A stretch of DNA of 64,000 nt from Vicia villosa (GCF_029867415.1 NC_081183.1:193471563-193535562), one strand, 5' to 3'; counted from the stretch's first letter, positions 22,165 to 35,779 are shown. Program-made: numbers and translations. The notes: a model not told the origin generated them from the sequence alone.

Positions 22165-22819
22165 TAGGGGTGAAAATAGGCTGGGGCAAGTTAGGCTTTG
22201 CTAAGCCTAAGTCTAGCCTATTAAAAAATTCAAAGCCTAAGTCTGGCATGTGTCCTATCATAGGCTTATTTTTTTGCTTGAGCCTGGCCTTTTCGAAAGC
22301 CTGATTAGCCTACTAGCCTACTTAAAAAGCTATTTTATTTGAACATAGAAAAATAAGCAATTCAACTAATGTTTAAATAGACAAGAGAATCAAAAGTACA
22401 ATGAGATTAAATGTTTGTTTGCATTAACTTATTTGAGCCTTCAAAGTAATATAAGTTTTGTGAGATTATTTGTTTGAGAGAACTTAGAAAAACAACATAT
22501 GACATTATCCATTAGGTTTTTTCAACTTATTTTCACAAGTTCTTCAAGATAACTAAGCTTTACTCTTGTATTTTAATATAAAATACAAAATACAATATAA
22601 AAAATAGTAAATTTCGTCATATTTATTTAAATAGGCCAGTTTGATGGACTTAAAGGGATTTTTCTTATGGCTCGTGACCTAACATATTTAACTTAATAGG
22701 CTTATAAAAAAGTCTAGGTCTTCTCTACTTAAAAAAAAAGTCAGGTAAGACATTGGCCTGTGTAAGCTAGGCCGTAGGCCGTAGACCCATGTTAGTAGGA
22801 TTGGCCTATTTCCATCCTA
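22165..22819. mobile_element. Non-autonomous hAT-type element, 655 bp
   Basis: The ends are TAGGGGTGAAAATAGGC and GCCTATTTCCATCCTA (imperfect inverted repeats), flanked by an exact 8-bp duplication GTTATATG (22157-22164 and 22820-22827). The TIR start TAGGG and 8-bp duplication fit hAT. No transposase is encoded. The internal part recurs at 63765-64000. Confidence 0.85.
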
Positions 22820-22946
22820 GTTATATGGGTGTAGTATCAAGTAATAAAGTAGTATCTAATTTTCTTTTTGGACAATGGTTCGAATCTTACTATCGGAAGT
22901 GTTTTAGTCTCATTTTATCCTTCTATTAATCATTACAAAATATTTA

Positions 22947-23509
22947 GGTAAAATTATACCCAGGGTCCTTTAAGTTATTTTATTGTAACAAGTTGGTCCT
23001 TGATGTTTTTTTCGCTACAAGTTGGTCCTTTATGTTAACTAACGTCTGCACAGTTAACCTTTTTCATAAACTTCGTTCCAAAAAAATCGAAGTGACACTA
23101 ATGGTGTTGATGTATCACTTAACATACGTTAGAGACCATCATTGAATCCTATAGTAAAATTTTCAGAATTTTTTAGAGCATAAAAATATTTTTAAACTAA
23201 TTAAAATGCACACAAAAGAAATAAATTAAATAAAAATAATAAAACAGAAAATAAAATTCTCAGAAAATTACACAGAATGTAAAATGAGACGAAATATTTT
23301 TAGGAATTTTTTCATAATTTTTTGACCAACAATGAGTTTAATATGAATTTTAAAAGTTAAAAACGAAATAAAATAAAATTAATAAAACAGAAAAAAGGTC
23401 AACGATGCATACATTAGTTAACATAAAGGACTAACTTATAGCAAAAAAAATATAAAGGACCAACTTGTTACAATAAAATAACTTAAAGGACCCTGAGTAT
23501 AATTTTGCC
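22947..23509. mobile_element. Mutator-type MITE, 563 bp
   Basis: The inverted ends are GGTAAAATTATACCCAGGGT and ACCCTGAGTATAATTTTGCC (two mismatches over 22 bp), with arms extending about 90 bp. An exact 9-bp target duplication AAATATTTA occurs at 22938-22946 and 23510-23518. Duplication length and long TIRs indicate the Mutator superfamily. It is non-coding. Confidence 0.9.
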
Positions 23510-23623
23510 AAATATTTATCATTCAATACATTTAATGAGAGTGGTCATTGATCTAACAATCCATTTATAATATTATAAGAAAATTCATCTTACTATTGTA
23601 TGTTTTATTTTTTATTTAGGAAA

Positions 23624-24900
<1,277 letters not shown>

Positions 24901-24956
24901 CAACAATAAAACCCCAAAGTTAACACAATCACCTTAACTAACCAACCAAAAAGTTA

Positions 24957-26519
24957 CTAAAAACTTGCTCTCTTCAGAGAAGTAACAGTAATAGAAGAAC
25001 CCAAAGGAGAACTCCCAACCTGAATCTCAAACGAATCATACCTAAGAAAAATCTCAACAACCAAAAGCCTAGAAACCAACGTAACAAAATCTTTCCCAGC
25101 ACATTGCTTATCACCCAAACCCGGCGACTCCGTCTCCGGTCCATTAGACCAAAGCACATGCTTCAACAATTTCTCTCCATCACCAATAAACCTATCAGCA
25201 ACAAACTCTTCAGCTCGATCAAAAACCTTAGGATCCTTCGTCGCAAAAGGTTGGTACCCTAACAACAATTCACCTTTCTTCACCACAAAACTATTCTCAT
25301 GATTCTCAATCACCATATCCTTCTTCGCTCTCCCGAACTGCAACGGAACCGGTGGATCGATCCGAAACGCTTCGTAAACAACCGATTTCATCAACGGCAT
25401 ATTCTCCATCGCCGCCATGGTAATCTCTCCACCAGCAGATTTAACCGCTTCTCGAATCTCTTTCGCCAACTTCATATGTAAACTCACACCACTCCTTCCG
25501 ATCCACTTCATCACGTTTGGGAAAAACAGCTTAAATCCACCAAACGAGTTAAAGCACGTTGCGAATAATAGATTATGACAAGCTTCATCTCTGGAAATAC
25601 CCAAACGCTCGGCTTCGTCGAGAGCGAATCCCGACGAAGCGTAGAAGAAATCATAAAGTCTTTGATAATCTTTTTTAACGAGACTAGAAGGTAAGCGAAA
25701 ATTGTGAATTATGGAATCTTCTAGAAGTTTAGGTAAACCGAGTTTTAAAACCGGGCCTAACTGAAACAAAACCCATTTCTGAACCATTTTGGGACCGTCT
25801 AAACCGAGTTCAGTATCAACCGGGTTCGAACCGTGTAAAGAGCGAGCTAAGAAATTAAACGCGGCTTGATCATTAGCGTCGGCGAAACTCGCTTTACCGG
25901 TTTTAGCAAGTTCGTTTTCCAACGAAGTGAAAAGCTCTTTGTAAGAAGATCGAAACTCGGGGATGACGTGGCGGATGCGAGATTTAAGGAGAAAGAACAT
26001 GAGTTGTTTGAGTTTGTTGTGTTTGGGATCGGAGGGGTCTAGGTAGGATAAAACTCTGTAACCGCCGGTGAGTTCAGTGGAGGGAGCGTAGGTTCCGGTG
26101 AAGACATCGGTTTTATCGATTTTTGTAGCGTCGAAGAGGATGGGGAAGCTTTTAGCGTCGAGTAAAGCGACGACGTTAGGGTTTTGAGCTATTAAGGGAC
26201 CGGGTGGGACGTTTGTTCGGAAGATTGTTGAGTTGTATTTTTGGATTCTGGATTTGAAATATTCGTCGCGGCCTTGGTTGTAGAAATAGTCTAGGCGATC
26301 TTTGTAGGGTGTGATGAAAGGGATGCCGTAGTCGCCGGGGATTTTGCGGATCGGGAGTTTGGTGGGTTGCGGTGGTGGGGTGACGGAGAGGGAGGGTGGT
26401 TTTTCGGAAATGGAGGATCTGATGGGTGGGAGGAAGGTGGAGGAACGGTGGGATGAGGTGGAGGGTTTTGATTGGTGTTGGAGGAAAAAAGAGGGAGTTG
26501 AGAGAGTTGAAGAAGCCAT
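24957..26519 (-). CDS. AOS: Allene oxide synthase, chloroplast (CYP74A)
   Basis: This is an intact, intronless frame of 520 codons, the usual AOS gene form. The enzyme dehydrates 13-hydroperoxy-linolenate to an unstable allene oxide, the committed step towards OPDA and jasmonate in plastids. Residues 1-45 are Ser/Thr/Pro-rich with no acidic residues before Glu39, as in a transit peptide. Family landmarks are DVFTGTY (Phe140, equivalent to the Phe that separates AOS from hydroperoxide lyase), the I-helix FNSFGG (Asn324), E383-x-x-R386, and the CYP74 heme loop DKQCAGKDF with Cys473. The C terminus TSLKRASF is AOS-like. Phe140, Asn324 and FGGFK favour AOS over lyase. Start: the first Met, preceded by a TATA box 47 bp upstream. 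GC content is well above that of the flanks. Confidence 0.95.
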   Translation of the reverse strand: MASSTLSTPSFFLQHQSKPSTSSHRSSTFLPPIRSSISEKPPSLSVTPPPQPTKLPIRKIPGDYGIPFITPYKDRLDYFYNQGRDEYFKSRIQKYNSTIFRTNVPPGPLIAQNPNVVALLDAKSFPILFDATKIDKTDVFTGTYAPSTELTGGYRVLSYLDPSDPKHNKLKQLMFFLLKSRIRHVIPEFRSSYKELFTSLENELAKTGKASFADANDQAAFNFLARSLHGSNPVDTELGLDGPKMVQKWVLFQLGPVLKLGLPKLLEDSIIHNFRLPSSLVKKDYQRLYDFFYASSGFALDEAERLGISRDEACHNLLFATCFNSFGGFKLFFPNVMKWIGRSGVSLHMKLAKEIREAVKSAGGEITMAAMENMPLMKSVVYEAFRIDPPVPLQFGRAKKDMVIENHENSFVVKKGELLLGYQPFATKDPKVFDRAEEFVADRFIGDGEKLLKHVLWSNGPETESPGLGDKQCAGKDFVTLVSRLLVVEIFLRYDSFEIQVGSSPLGSSITVTSLKRASF

Positions 26520-26565
26520 GCTTAGTGGGTAGTTGTTGAGTTGGTGAGTGATTGGGTTATGGTGT

Positions 26566-26573
26566 TATTTATA
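26566..26573 (-). promoter_or_regulatory. TATA box of AOS
   Basis: TATAAATA on the minus strand, 47-54 bp before the AOS start codon. This implies a short leader of about 20 nt. Motif and position only. Confidence 0.6.
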
Positions 26574-27288
26574 GAATATTATTATTGAATATTGAATCAA
26601 GTTCTGACTATTCACGAGCTAGTGTGTTTTATTTTGACCTGACAAAAAAGATGGAAAAAAAAAGTATGTGAAATTTTGTTGTGTTTATGGAGTTGTTATG
26701 GTCTACTAGTACACACTGTCACGCGGCTGGATGTTCTCTCGTTTTAGACCAACAAGTAGTAAAATTTAAGAAAGTTATATTTGAACTAAGAATATGTTGG
26801 ATTGTTTTTTTCTTTCTATTTTGATCGAGAGTAGATTTTTATTTTTATTACTATGTTTATATTATATCTATGCAACTCTTTGAAACTTTTAACAGATGTC
26901 AAAATTTGATATTGTAAGATCTGTAAGAAAATTGGTAGTGTATTAGTATTGTATTTCATAAACGAAGAGTGAATTTAAATTCGAAGTTAAACTCAACTAT
27001 ATTGTTTGTAATTTTATGTTTCGGTCCGATGATAGGGTAATCTGCAAATTTAATGTCTCAAAAATTAAAATATTAAATATTTTATGAAATATTTTCTTTT
27101 TTTGAAATGCTTAACCATTGCCCTGAGGGCACTGATTAGTAAGATCCTAAAAAATATTATAAATAATTAATTAGAGATTGAATAATGTTTACTTTCATAT
27201 AATATATTTATGTGTTTTAATAGCATAGTTGTAGGTTTTAAGGACCTAGAATCGTTAGTTCTAGGCAATTGTATAAAAGATCATAAGT
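26574..27288. other. AOS upstream region
   Basis: AT-rich sequence upstream of AOS up to the hAT-like element. No second gene. I saw no confident jasmonate-response box (no CACGTG). Confidence 0.4.
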
Positions 27289-27296
27289 ATCATAAG

Positions 27297-28772
27297 TACT
27301 GGTGGATTTAGGAATATGGGAAAAATTTAAATATCGCAAATCCACATTGTATATAATATATAAATAGTTATCAAACAAAATTAAATACAGTGAATCAGAA
27401 ATAATAATTTAAAAATTTGTATAAATGTATCATGCATATGATCTTCAGATACATACTCATTTAAAATTTTAAATGATCACTAATTTCAATGATTTGGGGG
27501 TATATGGGCCAGTTGTTGTCACAACCAAACATTTGAAGATCACTATACTCTTCACAAGCATGTGAGCACAAAACCGAAACAATAACATATTTTTTCCTGA
27601 TGATCTCCATCATATAGCTAAATGTTTATAAAATACAAACAATACAATTCAAGAAAAACACTACATTATACATTAAAATATGATACATTAATGTTACTTG
27701 ATAATTGTTTGAGGTGTCAAATTAGATTTCCATATTTGATTAAGGAGTGACCCTTTCTATGTCAAATTGGATTCTTATATTTGGTTCATTTTCTTCAACC
27801 ATATTCTCCCACTTTCTCCATTAGCATATAAAAGTATTCACAAAACAACAATCATCATTTCTTCAATTCACTTCCTCCATCCCGAATAATAAAGAAATAG
27901 AAAATCAACACACAAAAAGAAAATGTTGCAACATATTGACTCAACCTTCACCGTCATCTTGAGTCAATTTTCATCAGCATTCTTAAAACACTCACCTTCA
28001 ATCTTCATTATCGTTCAACAACCTACAAAACATCTAAAACAAATCAAAAATCATAATTGAAATGTGAAGTCAACAAGAAGTAGAACCAATAAGCATAAGC
28101 AAAAGGAGGGAAAGAACTAAGAAATCGATCGATGCATTTCATCGAACACGTGGCGTGCGAGTTTCAAACAGCGATAACGGCAACACAACAAAAAATTCAC
28201 CAAATGCATCATCATTAGTATAACAATTCATCATCCCATCATAAGAAAATCAAAATAGAAGCAGAAGAAAAGAGAAGAAATCGGTGGAGGCATTTCGCCG
28301 AACACTTTGTGAGCAAGATCGAAAGTTGTATATTCTTCTCCCCGTTGCTTCAACAGAACCAGAATGCAAACATGAACCAAATTCAACCTGAAAGCGAGTT
28401 AAACTAGAATAACACAAATAGGATTTTATTGTTGTTGTTGTGTCATTTTATTTCTCTGCAAAGTCACACGAACTGAATTAGAGTCAAAACCTGAACTATA
28501 ACTGAGTTGAAATCAGGTCAAAATGCAAAACCTTGTTAGAAATCAATTATGAACCGCAAAAGTTCAAAAATAACGAACCCAATTAACACCAAAGTTGAAC
28601 CAAACCTTGCTAAAAATCATGGCTAAATCAAAACTATGTGTGAATCCAAATGAGAGTCCAAGTGATTGTTACTGTTGTGAACAAATTCGAGCGTGTACTG
28701 TTGGGACTTAAGGTTACATGAGGAAGAGCCCGAGAAGGTTCCCATCCTAGCCAAACCTTAGCTATGCCACTG
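27297..28772. mobile_element. Non-autonomous hAT-like element, 1.48 kb
   Basis: An 8-bp direct duplication ATCATAAG flanks it (27289-27296 and 28773-28780). The right end, read inward on the complement, is CAGTGGCATAGCTAAGG. The left is TACTGGTGGATTTAGGAATA. Both are decayed versions of the common plant hAT terminus CAGTGGCGGA.CCAGGA. The interior (27.3-28.7 kb) has no transposase; it contains two related GAAATCG...GCATTTC.(T/C)CGAACAC segments at about 28120 and 28277. Confidence 0.6.
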
Positions 28773-28780
28773 ATCATAAG

Positions 28781-29990
28781 ATGATTTGTGGTATGATCCA
28801 ATAATTTTACTCCTGATTAGTTACAACCAAGTATATTTGTAGAAAGGTTCATCATAAGTTTTATAAATCTTAGAAACTTCCTTGTAAATTACAACTCAAA
28901 AAAATATGATGACATTGGTCAAACATCATTTTAGAATTTGTGAATTTATTACGTTCTTAGGGATGTTATATTATTTTAGATTAACAAGTAATATTCTAAG
29001 AAAAAATTATTTTTTGAATTTATTGAATAATTAATATATCTGTGAATTTATGTCCTTAGAGATGTTATATTATTTTGGATCAACATGTAATATTCTCTTT
29101 ATTTTTATTTATAAAAAATTTATTTTATAAATTTAATGAATAATTAATATATTTGATTTAAATATTCTTTTAAAAAATTATTAGATATTTTATTTTATAT
29201 ATTTTTAATTATTTTTCTCATTTTTATATAGTTAAAAATTTGCATTGGCACGTGGGCTCAAAATCAGTGGATATTTTATTTTAAATATTTTTAATTAATT
29301 TATATTTTAAATTATTTTTTGTATTATAAATTATTTTTCTCATTTTTATATAGCTAAAAATTTGCATTGGCACGTGGGCTCAAAAAGGCGCCAACACACC
29401 ATACACATACAAAGTGTGTTGCACATGTGGGAACTGAAATAATTATGGTTGACCTAAGACATGCTTAGCTTAATAATTTCATTCAATCCAACTCAAAATA
29501 AATTACCACGTTTGACTAACGTGTTATTTATAGACTTTAAAATAGCATTCAAATTGAGTTTTAATAATAGTAGCTGGATCTTAAAGATTACATTAATTAT
29601 AAGAAATCCAACTAAAAACGAAAATTATGATGGTTACTTATTTTCAAACACATTCAAATTTTATTGATCATAAGCTTCATAGTTCTCACTGCCGGCCAAA
29701 ATAGAATAAACAACTCTTAATAAAGCTATAAAGTATTAATAGTCTCATTATTATACTTTTATTTCATTCTAAAAGTCAATAAGCAGCCTTCCGACCATAG
29801 ATATGATGTTTGCCTCGTCATTTCTTTCCGTCCAAAAGTCTTGCCATAGAATTTAGAGAATACTTTGACATAATTCTAAGACAAAGATGTTTGTGCATGC
29901 AAATACAAAAATTAAGAGGAAAAATGGTAATCTTTTGTATTTGTACGTGTTCAATTTGTGAGACTTTGTTCATGTAAGACTTGCTAATGA
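28781..29990. repeat. AT-rich spacer with two local tandem duplications
   Basis: Two duplications are visible. GATGTTATATTATTTTRGAT occurs at about 28962 and 29064 (spacing near 103 bp), and TTTGCATTGGCACGTGGGCT occurs at about 29240 and 29360 (spacing near 120 bp). The rest shows no gene. Confidence 0.65.
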
Positions 29991-30001
29991 GAGTGGACAA
30001 T

Positions 30002-31325
30002 TTTTTTGATAAACAACAATATATTGAATTTCGAGTACTAGGGGTATTCGAACCCGAATACAAACAGTCCTAACAATTCAACTAACATAATTGTTACAAA
30101 AAATCCAAAGGATATTTACACCATTCATAAAAGTTACACTGTGAACGATTGGCATCTATTTGAAGCCACCACCACGAATGCATCTTGATCTTAAAAACCA
30201 ACTCGTCGACATCCCCCACTTCATTCTTGAAAATAATCCCGTTACAAAAATTCCAAATGCACCACACCGTTGTTAGCCAGATTACACCTTCTCTAAACCG
30301 TGACGTCATATGCAAAAGGAAAAAACTACAGCAAGTATCAGCTACATTAATCACTAGATCAACCTCCTTCAAATCTAACCAACAGAAGATCATCCTTCAA
30401 ATAGCTCTAGCAGTTATGCAATGAATAAATAGGTGATTACATGATTCAACCATAACATTGCAAAACACGCACCTGCAGTTTTCCGGGTCCTCTGTAATGC
30501 CCCTCCATTGCAATAATTCTTGCGTCGGTAGACGCTCTTGCAATAATCTCCATCCGATGGCTTGAACCTTATGCGGGGCTTTGGATTTCCACACAAAACC
30601 AAGCGCTCTCCTTAGCTAAATCGATAAGGCAGCAGTTTCCCGCCCCCGCTCCAGCTTTGCATAACAACACTTCACCGAAAAAAGATTTTTCGTTTTCAAA
30701 CGGCCAGACAACCCGGTCAGAATTTAAAGTGATTGGTGAAATGCCTAACAGAACTACTTCCAATTCTGCAGCTTCAGTCTGCAACTCATTATTGTTATGC
30801 AACAGTTCATAGTTAATCTTCCACTTCTATCCACTTTCCCCCCATTCCCCACACTCACTAACAGTCGCAACCTTATTCACCGCCGTCGAGAATAAACCGG
30901 GAAAAACATTGCACAACCTATTCGCCCCAAGCCAATTTGCAAACCAAAACAGAATGTTTTTTCCGTCCCCCAGCCTCCACTTCAGCAAGCTCGAGAAACC
31001 GCGAGTTTCCGACAAATCAAAATCATTAATTTTCAATAAATCACGCCACCACAGAGATTTCTTATGTTTGTTTCTATGAGCCACACCAGCCACAAGCCGT
31101 CTTCTAGCATCCCCATACCTTTGTTGTAACAGCTTCTGCCATACCGCATTATCGTCTACAAGACAACGCCATATCCACTTATACATTAAAGCTTTGTTGA
31201 ATTGAACCACATCCTTAACCCCAAGCCCCCCGTCCTCCTTCGATCTACAAATTGATTCCTAACTTAGAAGCCTCATTCCTCCTTTCTCAGATGATCCATT
31301 CCAACGAAAGTTCTTTTGAATACAA
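30002..31325 (-). pseudogene. LINE 3' half (RT tail, zf-RVT)
   Basis: Read on the minus strand, it encodes NFRWNGSSEKGGMRLLS and ICRSKEDGGLGVKDV (31320-31210). VQFNKALMYKWIWR follows (about 31200), then WWRDLLKIND, and a zinc-binding zf-RVT segment with WKSKAPHKVQAIGWRLLQER and CRCVFCNVMVESCNHLFIHC (30590-30430). It ends at a stop near 30094 and an A-run on the minus strand (30002-30008). At least two stops occur between 30830 and 30600. It is truncated upstream of the RT catalytic region. It differs from the LINE at 5.2-17.5 kb. Confidence 0.85.
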
Positions 31326-32170
31326 GTAATTAAGTGAGATATTTTTTACGGCACTTTAATGAAGATTTGACACGCACATAAAAAATATAGAAAAAAAAGA
31401 TTAAAAAATTATAAATATCCTTAATGTTGTGTTCAAAGTTTGAATGAAGGAAATTTTTTTTAGTTTATTATAATTATCTCCAGCTCAATAGTTATTATCT
31501 GCAATTACATGCAGATAATATCTAAGTTGGATCATTATGAGGACCATCTAAATTGTGTCAAGAGTAACATATGAGTGAAAGAGACACCACATATTCACTC
31601 AAAACTTTAAGGTGATAGTTGTATCAATCATTTTACTTATAAAGTGCTCGACCACGACAGTTGAAATGTACAACATGGCTAAATAACTCTTTTTTAGCCT
31701 TATCCATTTAAAGGGGCGCGTGGAAGCTGTTTTTCGAAGCAAAATACATGCAACAAAGAACATGGCTTTCAGTAGAGAAAAGCTTGCCTTAAGAAGTTGT
31801 TTTAGATTTTAGTATAAATAGTAGTTTTAACGATAGAATTAGGGGTGTCAAAATTAATATCAAACTCACAAAAGCTCAAAGTATCAAACGAAGAGAGAAA
31901 TGAGTTCCAAGAGTGAATTGTATGTTTGATCTCAATTTTTACATTAATGCAAAACTTTACTTTTTGAAAGTACATTCTGTTTATAGTCCTTTTCCATTGT
32001 CGAATTCTTTACTTTTTCAGTCAAGTTTTAGTTTAACATGTTTTTACTTTCATAAAGTGATTTCACCCGCGGTCATACTTTTTCAGTCATACTTTCTTTA
32101 CTTGCACTTTATTTGGAAAACTTCATTCACATTGTTCTGAGACTCTCTAGTCGGTCTTGCAAGTAACCTT
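31326..32170. other. Spacer, no gene seen
   Basis: Mixed AT-rich sequence between the LINE and the decayed Copia. A TATA-like TATAAATAG at about 31813 has no supported downstream gene. Confidence 0.4.
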
Positions 32171-34400
32171 TAATAAGAGTCTAGCAGTGTTTACCAAAAT
32201 TAAGGCTAAACTGAGGGGATAATATATGAGATAGTACCACCTTATACACCACATCAAAATGGTGTTGCCAAAAGGAAAATTCGATCGATTATGAATGTGG
32301 TGAGAAGCATATTGAAAAGGAAGAACTTTCTGAAAGAGTTATGGGGAGAAGCGATATCCATAATTATCTATTTGTTGAATAGGTGTCCAAGAAAAAAGCT
32401 TGAGAAGATAACACCGAAATGAATGCAAACCACTTGAGAGTTTTTGGTTATGTGGCATATCAACATCTACGGGAGCAACTTAGAATGAAGTTAGACGATA
32501 AGGGAGGATTGATTATACATGTTGGGTATCACTCCACCGGAGGTTACAAATGGTATAATGCAAAAAATAAAAGAAATGTGATTATTTGAGACGTCATTTT
32601 TTATGAGATCAAGGTGTTGCAGCACCCTGTAACCGGTTATGTAAAAGTTGTAACCGGTTAGAGCATTGAAAATTCAAATTTTACAGAGTTTGAGAGTGTA
32701 GAACTAGCCCCCTTCGAAGTCTGAGTTGAAGATAATGTAAGTAGATCAACAAGGCAAATAGGTTTGCCTCCAAAAATCCAATATTGTGAGATGCTTTGAG
32801 ATAACAAAGTCAATGATGATGGTGATTTCGTCCATTTTTCACTTATGGCTGAATCCAAACTCGTTAAGACGGGAGAGGCCTTGAGTGATCCAAAATGGAT
32901 ATGTGTTATGAAGAAGGAGGTGGAATCGATTTAGAAAAATAATACTTAGGAGTTAATTGATCTACCGGAAGTAAAAAATGGATTGATGTAAGATGGGTCT
33001 ATAAGGTAAAGCCAAATCCCAAGGGTGAAATAATCAAGCATAATGCTCGATTAGTTACAAAGAGATTTTGCAAAGACAGGGAATAAATTTTGAAGAGGTA
33101 TTTGCATCGGTTACTAGAATTAAGACTATAAGTCAAGTTGTTAGTATTGTGAGTAACAATAATTGGTCCAACTATCAAATGGATATAAAATCTGCATTTT
33201 TGAACGGGCCGCTTGAAGAGGAGGTTTAGGTAGAGCAGTCCTATGGTTTCGTTGTGAAAAACCAAGAGTTAAAGTTCTGCAAGTAAAAGAAAGAGTTATA
33301 CGGTTTGAAACAAGCTCCAAGATTTTTGAACAAGAGGATAGATGGTTTCTTAAAGGATATTGGCTTCAAGAAGTGTGTATTCGAACATGGCGAGTATGAG
33401 AAAAGGGATAGAAATTAAGGGGTGATTATCTTTGGTTTATACGTAGACAATTTATTGATAACGGGCAGCAACGAAAAGTGCATTTCTAAGTTCAAGAATG
33501 AGCTTATGAAAGAGTTTGAGATGATCGACATTGTCCTCATGACATACTTCTTTGGTATTGAGTTTCACAAGTCCAAGAAGAGACTGCTCATGTACCAAAA
33601 AAGGTACGCGCTTGAGATTTTGAAGAATTTTGAAATGGAGCATTTTAATGCTACCATTACTCCAACTGAACTGAGGCAACAATTGTCAAAGATTGAGGAT
33701 GAGCAAGATGTTAATCCAACTCAGTATAAGAGGTTGATTGGATTCATGTGTTACTTGTGCAATATGAGACCGGCATTTAGTGTCGGTATTATGAGTAGAT
33801 TCATGGAGAAAGTAAAGGTGTCTCACTTGGCAGCAATCAAGAAGATTCTATGATACGTCAAATGACCTATTGGTTGTGGAATTCTTTTTCTCACAGTAGA
33901 CACAGGCATAAAATGCAAGTTACTCGGTTTTACTGATTCCAATTGGTGCAAAGATAAAGATGATTAAAAGTCTATAGATGGATACATCTTTGTGTTAAGT
34001 GGAACACCAATCTCATAGTGTTCGAAGAAGGAATCGGTATTAGCACTATCGTCTTGTGAGACCGAGTACATCGCTGTTTCATTGTGTATGTGTCAAGTCG
34101 TGTGGCTAATGAATCTATTGAAGGAGCTAGACATCGATGAAGGTGACACTCTAACGCTCATGGTTGATAACGCTTATGCTATAAACCTTTCTAAGAATCC
34201 AATTGCACATGGGAGGAGCAAGCATATTGAGATGAGATTTTACTACTTGAGAGAGATTGTTAGTGAAGGAAGGTTGAGGTTAGGATATTGTAGAAGCGAA
34301 AACCAATTGACTGATTTGTTGACTAAAGGAGTCACAATTGAAGTGTTCAAGAGATTGAAGATGAACATGGGCATGAAAGACTTGGAGCATTTGAATTAAG
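32170..34400 (+). pseudogene. Decayed Ty1/copia pol (integrase to RNase H)
   Basis: The sequence starts inside the integrase (YEIVPPYTPHQNGVAKRKIR, about 32230). It passes a degraded linker, then the RT: WIDVRWVYKVKPNPKGEIIK (about 32975), [16 protein letters not shown] (33180), LYGLKQAPR, and YVDNLLITGS near 33440, where the catalytic box reads VDN instead of VDD. The RNase H part runs to LTKGVTIEVFKRLKMNMG and a stop at 34397. At least eight stops or frameshifts are present. Gag, protease and the 5' LTR are missing. It is followed immediately by its 3' LTR. Confidence 0.85.
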
Positions 34401-34406
34401 GTAGTG

Positions 34407-34788
34407 TGTTAAATGAAAATTGATAATTCAAATGCAACCAGTTACAGGTATGTGAAAAGTCAAATAAGTTAAGAAAAAGTGATTTTGGCGTTGGTGTACT
34501 CGGTTACGCATTCGCAGTAACCAGTTACCACTGTTAGTGTTTTTAGTGTTTTTAGCAGCTCTAACCGGTTACAAGCACACATATTTAGTATTTTCAATTA
34601 TTTGACTTGTTACTTGTGTCATAATTCCCTTGTAATTGTTTAAATATCTTGTTGGTATTATTATCAAAGTTAATGAAAATATTATCACCCTCAATTACTC
34701 TCTCATTCTCTCTATCTATCTATCTCTCTCTCTCTCTCCACATTCAAACCCTCTATTTTCACCAACCAAGTGATTCCAAATTCTAACA
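34407..34788 (+). repeat. 3' LTR of decayed Copia
   Basis: It begins TGTTAAATGAAAATTGATAA after GGTAGTG and ends TTCTAACA. It lies 7 bp after the pol stop. It contains several partly palindromic TAACCGGTTAC-like motifs and a (TCTA)/(TC) microsatellite (34708-34740). Confidence 0.75.
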
Positions 34789-35386
34789 GAAATTACTTTC
34801 TTACAAATGAATAAAAACTAAATTGTATGTACTGAGATTCGAAGTGTGTCACTAAGAGGGACATTTCCTCATGGTTAAAAAATTTGATCCTAATTAAATA
34901 TTATTTAATTTTAATTTAAAATTTAAAAAAACAATTAACATTTAACCACAATTGTTCTCACTAATCGGAGTGAAATGTGTGTTGAAAGTTAAGAAAAAAG
35001 AAAAATAGGTAAATGAATAAATTTTATCACAATTGACATTATGGTTGGGCTGAAAGTTAATTACTAAATCTACATTTTATAATAGTACTTGTGTCACTAT
35101 CTATATGGAGATGTCGAGACTACACCTTGGATTAGTTGTGGCTTAAAGGGATACGATTTCTCATCTCGTTGTAGAAAAATGATTCGAAAACAATTGTAGA
35201 CATGATTTTATTTAACTTCAAAATCTTAGATATATTCCTAGGAATTGTAGCTTCATAAAAAAATCAATTCTAAGCCAGAAAAAACACGGTGGCGGCAGAC
35301 TGTTTGAGAATGTCAAACACTTCAAAATTGATTTTAAAGATCCATAATTAATTTTGATGTTTTCTACCGGATAACCAAACATACAC
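34789..35386. other. Spacer, no gene seen
   Basis: AT-rich sequence with no recognised signal. Confidence 0.4.
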
Positions 35387-35389
35387 TAA

Positions 35390-35779
35390 GGCTATGTTTG
35401 GGAGTTTGGAGGGAAGGGGAGGGGAGGGCTTTAAAAAATAAGAAGAATTGGGTGAAAAAAATAAAAGGATTTTGAGTAGGAGGGTTTTGGAGGGTTTGGT
35501 TTTATTCATAACACCAAAAACCCCATAAAATGGGAGAACTCAAAAATTGTATTGAAGGAGGGTTTTGGAGGGTTTTGAAGGGCTTATATAAATTTTCCAA
35601 ATATCTTTTAGGTTGTTATACTACTTTGAAAATTAAAAATTTTGTAATGATTATGACTCTTTTATCATTCTAAACAAAATCATTTTTTCAAAAAATGTCA
35701 AATATTTCTCTATATTTTTTTAAAAATTCGTTTTCGGAAGCCTTCCCCTCCCCTCCCCTCCAAACTCCCAAACATAGCC
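35390..35779. mobile_element. PIF/Harbinger-type MITE, 390 bp
   Basis: The inverted ends GGCTATGTTTGGGAGTTTGG and CCAAACTCCCAAACATAGCC are perfect over 20 bp and continue into GGGAGGGGAGGG tracts. The 3-bp target duplication TAA (35387-35389 and 35780-35782) fits PIF/Harbinger. Non-coding. Confidence 0.85.

Noticed and set aside
25299..25481. Plus-strand frames opposite AOS (also 26344-26532)
   Set aside because: Shadows of the conserved AOS coding sequence.
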